Position numbers and translations under genes: made by a program. A stretch of DNA of 64,000 nucleotides from Streptomyces poonensis (GTDB lineage Bacteria; Actinomycetota; Actinomycetes; Streptomycetales; Streptomycetaceae). The stretch spans positions 1-64,000 of the forward strand of contig NZ_BMVW01000009.1 in the NCBI RefSeq assembly GCF_014650915.1, read 5' to 3'. The notes under the pieces were generated by a model, which saw only the letters and a list, made by a program, of their open reading frames with translations, had not been told where the DNA came from and ran no database searches. Numbering within the stretch: position 1 is the stretch's first letter; the number at the start of each line of letters is the position of its first letter. Below are positions 52,690 to 61,673 of the stretch, piece by piece.

Positions 52690-53372
52690 GGAGACGTGGT
52701 GGCCGACGGAGCGGGTCGCGGAGGGCAGGCCCGCCGGATGATCGACAAGGTGCTGCCGCAGCACTGCATGCGCATGCAGTCCGGACACGGCACGAAGGGC
52801 ACCCGCGGGTACGACCGGGCCCGGCCCGGCGTCCGGGCCGACGACGTCCCCGGCGGACACCCGGACGGCGCCGGCGTCCTGGTCGTCCGCCGGCACCGGC
52901 ACACCGGCAAGCTCTCCTCTCCCTCTTCCCCTGCCGGCCGTCCGGCGACGTCACCTCCGCCCAGCTCGTGAACGTGACCGGTCGCCGCCGACGGCGGATC
53001 GAGGGGACCTTCCAGCTCGGCAAGACAATGATCGGCCTGGTCGGGGGCCAAGTGACGTGCTGGGGACACCTGGATGCGCCGGTCACGGCTCTCCCTGATC
53101 GCCGCCGCGTCCTCGCACCCACAGCCGCTGCCACGACCACAGCGGGATCTGCCCGACCGGCCGGCGCCCGGCTCGTCCCGCTGACCTGCCTCGAACTCCT
53201 CCGGCTTCTACGGCTCTTCGTTCCCGCACCACCTGTCCGGCCGTCCGGGACACGGAACACGTCTGCACCGGATGGCCTGGCGCCGCCGCCATCAAGCCGT
53301 CACGCAAGCCTGTCACCAGCGCCGACAGGTAGTCCAGGACCAGCAGCCACGACCGGAACCACAGCTGCCGTG
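52690..53372 (+). pseudogene. IS701-like transposase remnant
   Basis: Across several frames the translation gives RGYDRARPGVRADDVPGGH, VLVVRRHRHTGKLS, RIEGTFQLGKTMIGL with GGQVTCWGH, and near the end LHRMAWRRRHQAVTQACHQR. In intact IS701-family transposases the same order is found (YDWARIxVRADD; WRIEExFQxxKxLxGLD-xQVTCW; WRRRHQARAxxCH). There are multiple frameshifts and no start. It separates the dehydratase from the nucleotidyltransferase gene. Confidence 0.65.
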
Positions 53373-53443
53373 TCCGACAGCATGTGATCAGCACGCGATC
53401 ACCGATCCGCCGCAGAAGCAGGCCAATGACTCCGGAGAACGTG

Positions 53444-54178
53444 ATGCCAGTAACTCAAGCGCTGATTCTGGCCGGCGGCCAGGCGACCAGGATGCGACCG
53501 TATACGGACGACGCGCCGAAGGCCATGGTTCCCGTGGCGGGTGCGCCGATCGTCGGCTACCAGCTGCTGTGGCTCGCCGAGCACGGCGTCAAACACGTCA
53601 TGATCAGCGGCGGCTACAAGCACGAGATAATCCAGGACTACGTGGGTGACGGGTCCCGGTTCGGCGTCACCGTGGGCTACGCCATCGAGGACCAGCCTCT
53701 GGGCCGTGGCGGCGGTCTCAAGTATGCGGCCGAGCGACTGCCCGAAGACGGCCCCTTCTTCGTCCTCAACGGTGACGTCATCTGCACCGACTCCCTCGCG
53801 GACCTGAGTCGGTACCACACGCATCAGGGTGGGGCCGTCACGGTCGCCCTGTCCCCGTACCGGTCCAACTGGGGAGTGGCCGACCTGGACAACGACCGCA
53901 TCCGCGGCTTCGTCCAGTCCCCGCGGCTGCCCTACTGGATCAACGCAGGCATCTACGTCTTCGAACCCCACGTCGTCGGGCTCTTGCCGGACATGGGCGA
54001 CCATGAGGACAGCACGTTCCCGCAGCTGGCCACCGAGGGCGCCTTGATCGGTTACCGGCTCTCGGGCTACTGGCGTGGCATCGACACCGTGAAGGACGTA
54101 CTCGAAGCCACCAAGGAGATCAAGGGCGCGGGTCTTCTCGTACCGGAGGAGTTCCGCACCACCGGCATCGACATCTGA
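53444..54178 (+). CDS. Sugar-1-phosphate nucleotidyltransferase (mannose-1-phosphate guanylyltransferase-like)
   Basis: 244 residues. The N-terminal nucleotide motif ALILAGGQATRMRPYTDDAP with PKAMVPVAG, the metal-site VLNGDVIC, and INAGIYVFEP are typical of nucleotidyltransferases making NDP-sugars (GDP-mannose, dTDP- or UDP-glucose). Next to a GDP-mannose dehydratase, GTP + mannose-1-phosphate is the likely reaction, but this is inferred from context. The ATG at 53444 follows TCCGGAGAACGTG; an ATG 18 bases upstream has no better site. It lies 0.8 kb after the dehydratase, with transposase debris between. Confidence 0.85.
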   Translation: MPVTQALILAGGQATRMRPYTDDAPKAMVPVAGAPIVGYQLLWLAEHGVKHVMISGGYKHEIIQDYVGDGSRFGVTVGYAIEDQPLGRGGGLKYAAERLPEDGPFFVLNGDVICTDSLADLSRYHTHQGGAVTVALSPYRSNWGVADLDNDRIRGFVQSPRLPYWINAGIYVFEPHVVGLLPDMGDHEDSTFPQLATEGALIGYRLSGYWRGIDTVKDVLEATKEIKGAGLLVPEEFRTTGIDI

Positions 54179-54390
54179 GACACCCAGGCAACGCGAAGAT
54201 CGTCAAGCCTGTGACTCGGCCGGCGAGGGTCAGGGTCCTGGGCGGTGAGGGTGAGGCGGGCGTGCTGTCCTGAGCGGCTGCAGGAACCGGGCGTAGGGAG
54301 GTGGGGGAGGCGCGCTGCGTGACACTCATCGGGGCAGCTGTGTCCTGGAACACATCATTGACAGCGGTGACTTCTCTGCATGCCCGACAG

Positions 54391-54486
54391 ATCGGGAGTT
54401 TCTCCGTGTTCCGTACCATGTTCAAGTCCAAGATCCACTGTTTGGGCATCGGCGCAGGTCAGGGGCATGATTAAGCCGCTCGGGTC
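54391..54486. repeat. Right copy of ~97-bp imperfect direct repeat (panD-like 5' end)
   Basis: 96 bases aligning with 31116-31212. Contains codons for VFRTMFKSKIH, which match the start of PanD exactly, then diverges from panD (CLGIGAGQGHD and stop). It is followed by a truncated integrase gene. Same orientation as the left copy, 23.3 kb apart. Confidence 0.8.
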
Positions 54487-54493
54487 AGCAAAA

Positions 54494-54532
54494 GGTCAGC
54501 ATGAGACGCGGAGGCGTCCCGGCTTGCTGACC
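54494..54532. other. Inverted repeat between the panD-like repeat and the integrase fragment
   Basis: GGTCAGCA (54494-54501) and TGCTGACC (54525-54532) flank an inner GACGC/GCGTC hairpin with loop GGAG. Adjacent to an integrase start and a repeated element end, it may be a recombinase arm site or an attenuator-like hairpin; the role is not established. Confidence 0.5.
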
Positions 54533-54621
54533 TGGTGACCGCCGCGGCGGGGGACCTGGGCACAGATGCCTGGCTCCCGCTCGGAAGGTTTTGCTACGTG
54601 GCTCGACAACTCGCCCGCGGC

Positions 54622-55005
54622 ATGGGGTCGTTCTATAAGGACTGCGGCTGCGCCAGGCCGACCCGGTGCCCGCACCCGTACACGATCCGTTTCAGGGACG
54701 CGCTCGGAAAACAGCGCGAGGAGGCCGGCTACGGAACTCAGGACGCCGCGATCGAACGCCTTACGCAGATATATGCGGAGAAGAAGCGGACGGCGCCGTC
54801 CATTGCAGAAGCGCGACGCGCGTTGGGTCAGCAGACGATCGCGGAATATGCGCGGCAGTGGCTGCCCCGGCAGCGAAGGATGACCGAGTACTCCACGGGC
54901 GAGCACGTCAACAGCTCCATCAGCGTGCACATAGTTCCGCGCTTGGGATCACGGAAGCTGAATACCGTGACGCCGATTGTGGTCGAGCGGTCACATCGAG
55001 ATTTG
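54622..55005 (+). pseudogene. Tyrosine recombinase (phage-type integrase), N-terminal fragment
   Basis: From the ATG at 54622: MGSFYKDCGCARPTRCPHPY, TIRFRDALGKQREEAGYGTQ, TIAEYARQWLPRQRRM and HIVPRLGSRKLNTVTPIVVE. These are the arm-binding and SAM-like N-terminal domains of actinobacterial integrases. The similarity stops at about 55005, before the catalytic domain with its Arg, His and Tyr residues. The next sequence belongs to a histidine kinase tail. The element's integrase is therefore destroyed. An upstream in-frame GTG at 54535 is possible but less typical. Confidence 0.85.
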
Positions 55006-55007
55006 AG

Positions 55008-55252
55008 TGCGGGATCACGGCCTCGGCGCACCGTCCGACTTCATCCCCCGTGTTCGCCGGCGCTTCAGCCGTGCGTCCGGCGCCGCGCGGGAGGCGAAGG
55101 GCGCCGGGCTGGGCCTGTGGCTCGTCCGCGCTCTCACCCGGGCTGGCGGTGGGGATGCCTGGCACGAGCCCGGCGGGTCGGGAGGCAGCGCCGCCTACTG
55201 CCTGCGACTGCGGCGCGCACCACCAGCTCGGATACCCCCCATAGGGGGCTGA
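55008..55252 (+). pseudogene. Sensor histidine kinase, C-terminal ATPase fragment (OsdK/DevS-like)
   Basis: The frame reads SDFIPRVRRRFSRASGAARE, AKGAGLGLWLVRALTRAGGG, DAWHEPGGSGG, CLRLR and stops at 55252. This is the G2-box end (GAGLGLWLV) of a HATPase_c domain from a two-component kinase. The N-box, G1-box, His-containing domain and sensor are absent; the upstream DNA is an integrase fragment. It lies directly before a DevR-like response regulator gene, where the cognate kinase would be expected. Confidence 0.8.
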
Positions 55253-55299
55253 GGCGTTCCGCCATGCGATGAGGACATCGGACGGCGTTGAGCTGGCGC

Positions 55300-55315
55300 G
55301 GGGCGGCTCGGCCCT
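55300..55315. promoter_or_regulatory. Candidate operator before the response regulator gene
   Basis: GGGGCGGCTCGGCCCT matches GGGGCCGTTCGGCCCC at 13 of 16 positions and lies 65 bp before the ATG at 55380. It could support self-regulation. A weaker match than the others. Confidence 0.35.
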
Positions 55316-55379
55316 GGCCCCAGGAGCCGGACGCGGGGAAGATGCCAAGTGGCAGCCGCACTCACCACGGGAGCGAGCC

Positions 55380-56075
55380 ATGGCGGACAGCGCGCAGGCC
55401 GGCAGCGGCACCTCGATCCGGGTCTTTCTGCTGGACGATCACGAGGTGGTACGACGCGGGGTGCACGACCTGCTGGATGACGAACCGGACATCACCGTGG
55501 TCGGTGAGGCGGCCACGGCCGAGCAGGCCCTGGCGCGTGTCCCCGCTCTGTGGCCGGACGTGGCGGTCCTGGACGTCCGGCTGCCGGACGGTGACGGCGT
55601 GACCGTCTGCCGGGAACTGCGCTCGCGCATGCCGGACCTGGCCTGCCTGATGCTGACCTCGTTCGACGACGAGGAGGCGCTACTGGACTCGATCATGGCG
55701 GGCGCCTCCGGATACGTCCTGAAGCAGATCCAGGGCTCCGACCTGGTCTCGGCGGTGCGGACCGTGGCACGCGGCCAGTCGCTGCTGGATGCGAGCGCCA
55801 CCACGAAGCTCCTGGCGCGGCTTCGGGACGAAGGGCAGCGGCAGGAGGGGGAGAACGACACCCTGCCCGGACTGACCGAGCGGGAGCGGGAGATCCTGGT
55901 CCTGATCGGGGAGGGGCTGACCAACCGTCAGATCGGGCAGCGGCTGTACCTGGCCGAGAAGACCGTGAAGAATCACATCTCCCGCCTGCTCGCCAAGCTC
56001 GGCGTGCAGCGGCGCATCCAGGCCGCCGTCATCGCCACCCAGGTCCAGGAGCGGTTACGGAGTGAGGGCCGGTGA
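55380..56075 (+). CDS. osdR: NarL/LuxR-type response regulator, OsdR/DevR-like
   Basis: 231 residues. The receiver domain (residues ~12-130) has the acidic pair in LLDDHEVVRRGVHDLLDDEP, the phosphoacceptor in VAVLDVRLPDGDGVTVCREL (Asp ~65), LTSFDDEEA and Lys in GYVLKQIQGSDLV. The C-terminal GerE HTH has LTEREREILVLIGEGLTNRQ and LAEKTVKNHISRLLAKLGVQ. The ASGYVxKxIxGxDL and LAEKTVKN stretches are close to mycobacterial DevR/DosR and Streptomyces OsdR, hypoxia/dormancy regulators. The ATG at 55380 follows GGGAGCGAGCC. The upstream kinase gene is reduced to its last ~80 residues, so phosphorylation would need another kinase. Confidence 0.9.
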   Translation: MADSAQAGSGTSIRVFLLDDHEVVRRGVHDLLDDEPDITVVGEAATAEQALARVPALWPDVAVLDVRLPDGDGVTVCRELRSRMPDLACLMLTSFDDEEALLDSIMAGASGYVLKQIQGSDLVSAVRTVARGQSLLDASATTKLLARLRDEGQRQEGENDTLPGLTEREREILVLIGEGLTNRQIGQRLYLAEKTVKNHISRLLAKLGVQRRIQAAVIATQVQERLRSEGR

Positions 56076-56083
56076 CGCCGTTA

Positions 56084-56965
56084 TCATCCCCGCACCACTG
56101 CCACCGGGCTGTGCGCGTGGTGCAGCACGGCGTGGCCGACCGACCCGAGCCGGAGCCCGGTGAACCCGCCGTGCCCTCGGGAGCCCACGACGGTGAGCCG
56201 GGCGGACCTGCTCGCCTCGATCAGCGCTTGGCGCGTGGGGCCGTGTACGACCTTGTGCTCCACCTTCACGTCCGGATACCGCTCGCAGGTGCCCGCCAGG
56301 GCCTCGGCCAGCAGCCGCTCCTCCGCGGTGGCCAGCGCGCCGGGCCGGTTCGCATAGGGCAGGGCCGGATCCTGTGGAGGCGGCATGGGAGCGTTCCACG
56401 TCGTCCATGCGTGCACGGCCACCACATCGGCGCCGTGCAGGGCGGCCTCGTCCAGGGCGAAGCGTACGGCCGCGGCGCCGGCCGGGGATCCGTCGACGCC
56501 GAGCACGATCGGCCCGGCGGGGGTGGTCCGCTCGCGCACGACCAGCACGGGGCACCGCCCGTGGGCGGCCAGTCCGGTCGCGGTCGAGCCCAGCAGCGGG
56601 GCCCCGAACCCGCCCAGGCCCCTGCTGCCCACGACGACGAGGGCGGCGGTCCGCGACTCGGCGTCCAGTACGGACAACGGTCCTCCCGGCAGCACCGTGC
56701 CGAAGACGTCGACGTCCGGCGCGAGTGCCCGCGCCTCATGCACCGCGTCCTCCACCAGACGGCCCGCCACCGTGCGCAGTCGCATCCGGGTCGATTCCGG
56801 CAGCGTGGCGCCCAGCGGCAGGTGCGCCGAGGACCGGGCGAGGGCGTGCACCACCCGAAGGGTGGCTTTCCGGCATGCGGCCTCGCGGGCCGCGTACGCC
56901 ACGGCGTCCAGGCTCGATGCGGAGCCGTCCACTCCCACGACCACCGAGCCGCTCATGGTGCCCAT
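56084..56965 (-). CDS. Universal stress protein, two UspA domains
   Basis: 293 residues. Domain 1: VVVGVDGSASSLDAVAYAAR with nucleotide loop VGSRGLGGFGAPLLGSTATG. Domain 2: IVLGVDGSPAGAAAVRFALD with VGSRGHGGFTGLRLGSVGHA. Both ATP loops are canonical, unlike the paralogues at 18383 and 22446. Convergent with the response regulator gene (8 bp apart). The ATG at 56965 follows GAGGAGGAGCC; a second ATG four codons later is possible. No strong operator palindrome was seen in the 207-bp upstream spacer. Confidence 0.93.
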   Translation of the reverse strand: MGTMSGSVVVGVDGSASSLDAVAYAAREAACRKATLRVVHALARSSAHLPLGATLPESTRMRLRTVAGRLVEDAVHEARALAPDVDVFGTVLPGGPLSVLDAESRTAALVVVGSRGLGGFGAPLLGSTATGLAAHGRCPVLVVRERTTPAGPIVLGVDGSPAGAAAVRFALDEAALHGADVVAVHAWTTWNAPMPPPQDPALPYANRPGALATAEERLLAEALAGTCERYPDVKVEHKVVHGPTRQALIEASRSARLTVVGSRGHGGFTGLRLGSVGHAVLHHAHSPVAVVRG

Positions 56966-57172
56966 GGCTCCTCCTCTCGTGCCACGGCCGTGCGACCGCG
57001 AGGGGTACCCGTCCCGGCCGTGTCAGGCCCGGTGCGGTGCGCCGGGCCATCGACGCCGGCCCGGACCACCCCGTGCGGGCGCGCGACTGGTTACCCCGTA
57101 CCAGGGTCGATGGCGTTCGCAGCCGACGGCGAGGGGCGAACCGGCCGGGTCAGCCGGCAACCCGCCCTCAGG

Positions 57173-57757
57173 TCAGCCGCCCGCCCGCCCCCACTGCGAT
57201 CGCACCTCCTGCCATTCCGCATCCCATGCGCGGCGCCGGCGCCGGTCGAGCACGACACGTGCCATGCGGTATCCGCCGGCAGCCGTTCCGACAAGAACGA
57301 GCGATGCTGTGGCGCCCATGGTGACGGCCTGGAACTCCGCCTGGGCAGGCGTCAGCGGCCGGGGCTTGATCCGGTCCTGCCGGTCGGTCCACACGACGAC
57401 GCGCTCGCCGGCTTTCGTTCCGGCGTCGACCCGGGCCCTGCCCGTGTGCCGGGCGCCGTCCGAATCCGTCCAGCGGACGGTGACCAAGACTCGGTCGCCC
57501 GCCGGGCCTGTGCGGTCGCCGCCGCGGTCGGTCGCGTCGCTGACGAGGGTGGCGGTGACCGACTGCCGCTCGGCGCGCTGCCGGTCGAGAATGTCGTGCG
57601 TCGCCTGCGCGCCCATCGCGCCCGCCCAAGGGCCCCCCACCGCGACGACGAGCCATGCGGTCAGCAGGAGCCAGCCCTCGACGACGTCCTCGCGGCGGCG
57701 CAGCGGGTTGCGACGCCAGCGCCACAGCGACCGCCGGACGCGTGAGTTCGGCCGCAT
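57173..57757 (-). CDS. Rv1733c-like membrane protein
   Basis: 194 residues. Start MRPNSRVRRSLWRWRRNPLR, a first transmembrane helix (VVEGWLLLTAWLVVAVGG), an extracytoplasmic domain (~residues 55-135, with VLVTVRWTDSDGARHTG and KAGERVVVWTDRQDRI), then a second helix (AVTMGATASLVLVGTAAGGY) and a charged tail. This matches the Rv1733c family, whose Mycobacterium tuberculosis member is a DosR-regulon antigen of unknown function. The ATG at 57757 follows GGGAGGTGAGCACC; the frame is open upstream without coding character. Candidate operator palindromes lie upstream. Confidence 0.85.
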   Translation of the reverse strand: MRPNSRVRRSLWRWRRNPLRRREDVVEGWLLLTAWLVVAVGGPWAGAMGAQATHDILDRQRAERQSVTATLVSDATDRGGDRTGPAGDRVLVTVRWTDSDGARHTGRARVDAGTKAGERVVVWTDRQDRIKPRPLTPAQAEFQAVTMGATASLVLVGTAAGGYRMARVVLDRRRRRAWDAEWQEVRSQWGRAGG

Positions 57758-57813
57758 GGTGCTCACCTCCCGGCTGTCATCTCCACCTTCCGGCGGTAGC
57801 GGCCGACGCGGCA

Positions 57814-57829
57814 GGGGCCGTTCGGGCAC
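57814..57829. promoter_or_regulatory. Candidate OsdR/DevR-type operator upstream of the Rv1733c-like gene
   Basis: GGGGCCGTTCGGGCAC, two arm mismatches, about 57 bp before the ATG at 57757 on the minus strand. A further related sequence, GGACCGACCGGCCC, centres 32 bp away, and GTGACCGTTCGGCCGG lies at 57924-57939. Confidence 0.5.
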
Positions 57830-58033
57830 TGCCGTCTGCCGTGGGCGGACCGACCGGCCCAGGGCCGGTGGCGGCACGTCACCGGCCGCGCGCGGCGTGA
57901 GGTGCTCGGTGTTTCTGGTGCCCGTGACCGTTCGGCCGGTACCCGGTGACGGGCCCCGGCCGCGGGAGTACGACTTGTGTTCCTTCACAGTCGCCCTCCC
58001 CGCAGCGTCACCGGAGGACCTTCGCCACCGGAT

Positions 58034-58049
58034 GGGGCCGTTCGGCCCC
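58034..58049. promoter_or_regulatory. Perfect 16-bp palindrome, best candidate OsdR/DevR-type operator
   Basis: GGGGCCGTTCGGCCCC: both 7-base arms are exactly complementary around TT. It lies 95-110 bp before the ATG of the P-type ATPase gene at 58144, in the divergent region shared with the Rv1733c-like gene. Confidence 0.6.
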
Positions 58050-58143
58050 GGACGCCCACCGGCGGGGCGACGGTGGACTGGGCAGTGCCCGGCCGTCGTG
58101 GCGTGTTCGACCGCAGGGAGCCGAGAATGAACGCGACACGACC

Positions 58144-61017
58144 ATGAAGTCGTCAGGGCCGGTCAAGGCGTTCCGGTCACCGGACGGCCGGGGGCCGGCC
58201 GCATCCGCGTCCGGGCGGGCCGCCCCTGGTCCGCCGTCGCCGGGCTGCCGGCCCCCGCCGGGCGCCGGGGCAGAGGTGCACGCCCTCGCCGCCGCGGACG
58301 TCTTCCCGGCCTTGCGCACCTCTGCGCGTGGATTGACGTCGGCCGCCGCCCGCGACCGCCTGGCGGTGGCGGGGCCCAACGAACTGCCCGCCGTCCGCCG
58401 CCGGCCGCTGTGGCGGCAACTGGCGGCCCAGTTCACCGACCTGTTCGCGGTCGTCCTGCTCGTGGCCTCGGGCATCACCTTCCTCGCCTACGCCCTGCAG
58501 CGCCCGCGCGAGCCGGGCACCGCGCAGCTCGCCGTGGCGATCGTGTGCGTGGTGGTGCTGAACGCCGTCATCGGCTTCGTCCAGGAGTACTCCGCGGAAC
58601 GCACCGCCCAGACCCTGCAGGCGATGGTCCCGCACCGCTGCCGGGTGCTGCGCGACGCACGGCCCGATCAGGTGCCGGTCCGTGAGCTGGTGCCGGGCGA
58701 CGTGGTCGCGCTGGAGGCGGGGGACACCGTGCCCGCGGACTGCCGGGTGGTGGAGGCCCACGACCTGACCGTCAGCAACGCGGCCGTCACCGGGGAGAGC
58801 GAGCCGGTGCCCCGCACGGCCGAGGCCGACGCGACGAGCGAAGTCCTCCAGGCGCACAACCGTCTCTTCATGGGCACCGACGTGATCACCGGGACCACGA
58901 GGGCGGTCGTTCTCGCCACCGGCCAGGCCACCGAGTTCGGGCGGATCTTCCGCCTCACGGCGGCGGCACCCCGGCAGAAGACCCCGCTGCAGCGCGAGGT
59001 CGCGTGGATGGCCCGCCGGGTCGCAGGCACCGCCCTGGCGGTGGGCCTGGTGCTGTTCGCCGTCCGGCTGCCCACCGGTCAGGGCTTCGTGTCCTCGTTC
59101 GTGTTCGCGCTCGGTGTGATGGTGGCGCTCGTGCCCGAGGGCCTGCCGGCCACCCTGTCGGTGTCCCTGGCCCTGGGCGTCCGGCGCATGGCCCGTCACC
59201 AGGCCCTGGTCAAGAAACTGGTGGCCGTCGAGGCGCTGGGGTCGACGACGGTCGTGTGCACGGACAAGACCGGGACGCTGACCCAGGCCGAGATGACGGT
59301 CGTACGGATCTGGGGGTGGGACGAGGAGCACACCGTCACGGGAGTGGGATACGAACCGTCCGGTCAGGTCAGTGACCCGGAGCCGGTCCGGGAGCTGCTC
59401 CGCTCGGCCGCGCTGTGCTGCGACGCGCGCCTCCTGCCGCCTCCCGCCGGCGGTGGACGGTGGCGGGTGCTGGGGGACACCACCGAGGGGGCACTGCTGG
59501 TGGCCGCCGTCAAGGCCGGCCTCGACATGGCGGCGGAGGAGGCCGCGGCGCCCCGGGTCGCAGAGCATCCCTTCGACTCCGTACGCAAGCTGATGAGCAC
59601 GGTGCACGAGGAGGGCGGCACCCGGCGGGTGCGGGTGAAGGGCGCGCCGATGGAGGTGCTGGACCGCTGCTTGCGGCTGGAGCGCGAGGGCGCGGTCGTG
59701 GAGCTGAGCGGGGCGCAGCGTGCACGGATCGGCGCTGTGGCCGACCGGATGGCCGCTCAGGGCTTGCGGGTACTCGCGGTCGCCCGGCGGGAGGCGACGG
59801 GACCGTCCGGCGAACGTGACCGGGACGAGTCGGACCTGACGCTGCTCGGCCTCGTCGGCATGATGGACCCGCCCCGGCAGGAGGTCCGCGCGGCCGTCGA
59901 CGCCTGCCGGCGGGCGGGCATCCGCATCGTCATGGTCACGGGTGACCACCCCCTGACGGCGGAGGCCGTGGCCCGTCGCGTCGGTATCGTCCGTACGGCC
60001 ACGCCCCTGGTGGTGACCGGAGCGAAGCTGGACGCCCTGGCGGACGCCGCGCTGGACCGGCTCGTCGCCGACGCCGGGGAACTGCTGCTGTGCCGTGTCA
60101 GCCCCGAGCACAAGATGCGGGTCGTCACCGCCTTCCAGCGGCGGGGAGAGGTCGTCGCCGTTACGGGCGACGGCGCCAACGACGCCCCGGCTCTCAAACA
60201 CGCCGACATCGGCGTGGCCATGGGCGCCTCCGGCACCGATGTGGCGCGCGAGGCCGCGGAGATGGTGCTGCTGGACGACTCCTTCGCCTCCGTCGCCGTG
60301 GCGGTACGGCTGGGCCGTTCCGTGTACCAGAACATCCGCAAGTTCCTCGTCTACCTGTTCAGCCACAACATCGGGGAACTGGTGCCCATCCTCGCCGCCA
60401 CCTTCGCCGGGTTCCCGCTGGTCCCGATCACCGCGGTCCAGGTCCTGGCGATCGACCTGGGCTCGGACGTGCTGCCCGCCCTCGCCCTGGGAGCCGAGCC
60501 GCCCGAGAGCGGTGTCATGGACCGGCCGCCGCGGCCCCGCCACGAGCGCCTCTTCTCCCGTGCCGTGGTGCGCCGGATCCTGTTCCTCGGCGGCATCCAG
60601 GCGGTGGGCGTGTGCGCGGTGTTCTTCTGGCACATCCACGCCTCGGGCATCCCGTACGCCGACTTCACCGCCGACGACCCTGTCTATCGGGAGGCCATCA
60701 CGCTGGTCCAGGCGGGCATCGTGGTCAGCCAGTTCTTCAACGCCCTGGCGGTGCGCACCGAGCGCGAAAGCGTGCTCACGGTCGGCCTGTTCGGCAATCC
60801 GCCGCTGATCGCCGCCGGGCTCTTCGGGCTCGCCCTGATGGCCGCGATCAGCTACGTCCCGCTGCTCCAGGGCGTGTTCAACACCGCCGCCCTGACGGCC
60901 GGCGACTGGGCGCTCCTCGCCGCCGTCGGGGTCCTGCCGCTGGCCGCCGACGAGGCGCGCAAGCTGCGGCTGCGCCGGCGCGCATCGGGACCGGGAGGGA
61001 AGGGAGACGTGCGATGA
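58144..61017 (+). CDS. Cation-transporting P-type ATPase (P2-type, CtpF-like)
   Basis: 957-residue ion pump. An N-terminal cation-ATPase domain (~60-130) precedes the first helix pair. The actuator domain has AAVTGESEPVP, the phosphorylation site is CTDKTGTLTQAEM (Asp ~374), followed by the nucleotide-binding domain with VRVKGAPMEVLDRC, MVTGDHPLTAEAV and the hinge VTGDGANDAPALKHADIGV. Helix 4 has LVPEGLPATLSV, as in calcium/sodium-type pumps rather than heavy-metal pumps (no CPC). Most similar in style to mycobacterial CtpF, a DosR-regulon calcium pump. The ATG at 58144 starts after GGGAGCCGAGAATG; an upstream frame extension lacks coding bias. Overlaps the next gene by 4 bp. Confidence 0.9.
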   Translation: MKSSGPVKAFRSPDGRGPAASASGRAAPGPPSPGCRPPPGAGAEVHALAAADVFPALRTSARGLTSAAARDRLAVAGPNELPAVRRRPLWRQLAAQFTDLFAVVLLVASGITFLAYALQRPREPGTAQLAVAIVCVVVLNAVIGFVQEYSAERTAQTLQAMVPHRCRVLRDARPDQVPVRELVPGDVVALEAGDTVPADCRVVEAHDLTVSNAAVTGESEPVPRTAEADATSEVLQAHNRLFMGTDVITGTTRAVVLATGQATEFGRIFRLTAAAPRQKTPLQREVAWMARRVAGTALAVGLVLFAVRLPTGQGFVSSFVFALGVMVALVPEGLPATLSVSLALGVRRMARHQALVKKLVAVEALGSTTVVCTDKTGTLTQAEMTVVRIWGWDEEHTVTGVGYEPSGQVSDPEPVRELLRSAALCCDARLLPPPAGGGRWRVLGDTTEGALLVAAVKAGLDMAAEEAAAPRVAEHPFDSVRKLMSTVHEEGGTRRVRVKGAPMEVLDRCLRLEREGAVVELSGAQRARIGAVADRMAAQGLRVLAVARREATGPSGERDRDESDLTLLGLVGMMDPPRQEVRAAVDACRRAGIRIVMVTGDHPLTAEAVARRVGIVRTATPLVVTGAKLDALADAALDRLVADAGELLLCRVSPEHKMRVVTAFQRRGEVVAVTGDGANDAPALKHADIGVAMGASGTDVAREAAEMVLLDDSFASVAVAVRLGRSVYQNIRKFLVYLFSHNIGELVPILAATFAGFPLVPITAVQVLAIDLGSDVLPALALGAEPPESGVMDRPPRPRHERLFSRAVVRRILFLGGIQAVGVCAVFFWHIHASGIPYADFTADDPVYREAITLVQAGIVVSQFFNALAVRTERESVLTVGLFGNPPLIAAGLFGLALMAAISYVPLLQGVFNTAALTAGDWALLAAVGVLPLAADEARKLRLRRRASGPGGKGDVR

Positions 61018-61673
61018 GGATCGTCATCGCCGGATGCGGACGGGTCGGCTCCGTCCTGGCCGTCCAGTTGGCGAGGGAGAGCCACGACGTGCGGGTGATC
61101 GACCGCGCCCCGGCCGCCCGACGTCGCCTCCCGCCGGGCTTCACCGGCCGGTTCGGCGTCGGCAACGGCTTCAGCCGGACCGTGCTGGAACAGGCGGGGA
61201 CCGCGCACAGCGACGCGCTGGTCGCCGTCACGTCCGGTGACAACAGCAACCTGGTCATCGCCCGGACCGCCAAGGAGACCTTCCGCGTTCCCATCGTCCT
61301 CGCCGGCGTGCACGATCCACGGCACGCGAGCCTGTACGAGGGCCTCGGCATCCGGACCGTCTGCCCCGTCACCTGGTCGGTGCACCGCATCCACCAGTTG
61401 CTGCTCCACCGCGACCTCGCGTCCGAGGGCGGCTTCGGCAACGGCGAGACGCTGCTGGTCCGCTCCGCCCTGCCCCGCTGGCTCGCCGGACGGAAGCTGG
61501 CGGAGTTCGAGGTCGAGGGCGAGATACGGGTGGTGGAGGTGACCCGTCACGGGCGGTCCCTGCTGCCCCGGCACACCACCACCGCCGCACCGGACGACAT
61601 GGTCACCTTCGCCGTCGCCGCCACAGCGCTGCGCACACTGCGCGGCTTCCTGGACAAGGAGCTGGGGACGTGA
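61014..61673 (+). CDS. TrkA-type NAD-binding protein
   Basis: 219 residues. RCK/TrkA-N Rossmann domain with IVIAGCGRVGSVLAVQLARE, an acidic residue in RVIDRAP, and VAVTSGDNSNLVIARTAKE. The C-terminal ~70 residues correspond to a TrkA-C-like lobe (LAEFEVEGEIRVVEVTR). Such proteins gate potassium transporters or channels in response to nucleotides. Translation is coupled to the ATPase (ATGA) and to the next TrkA gene (GTGA). It pairs with it as in the CeoB/CeoC arrangement of mycobacteria. No membrane K+ subunit is encoded alongside. Confidence 0.9.
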   Translation: MRIVIAGCGRVGSVLAVQLARESHDVRVIDRAPAARRRLPPGFTGRFGVGNGFSRTVLEQAGTAHSDALVAVTSGDNSNLVIARTAKETFRVPIVLAGVHDPRHASLYEGLGIRTVCPVTWSVHRIHQLLLHRDLASEGGFGNGETLLVRSALPRWLAGRKLAEFEVEGEIRVVEVTRHGRSLLPRHTTTAAPDDMVTFAVAATALRTLRGFLDKELGT

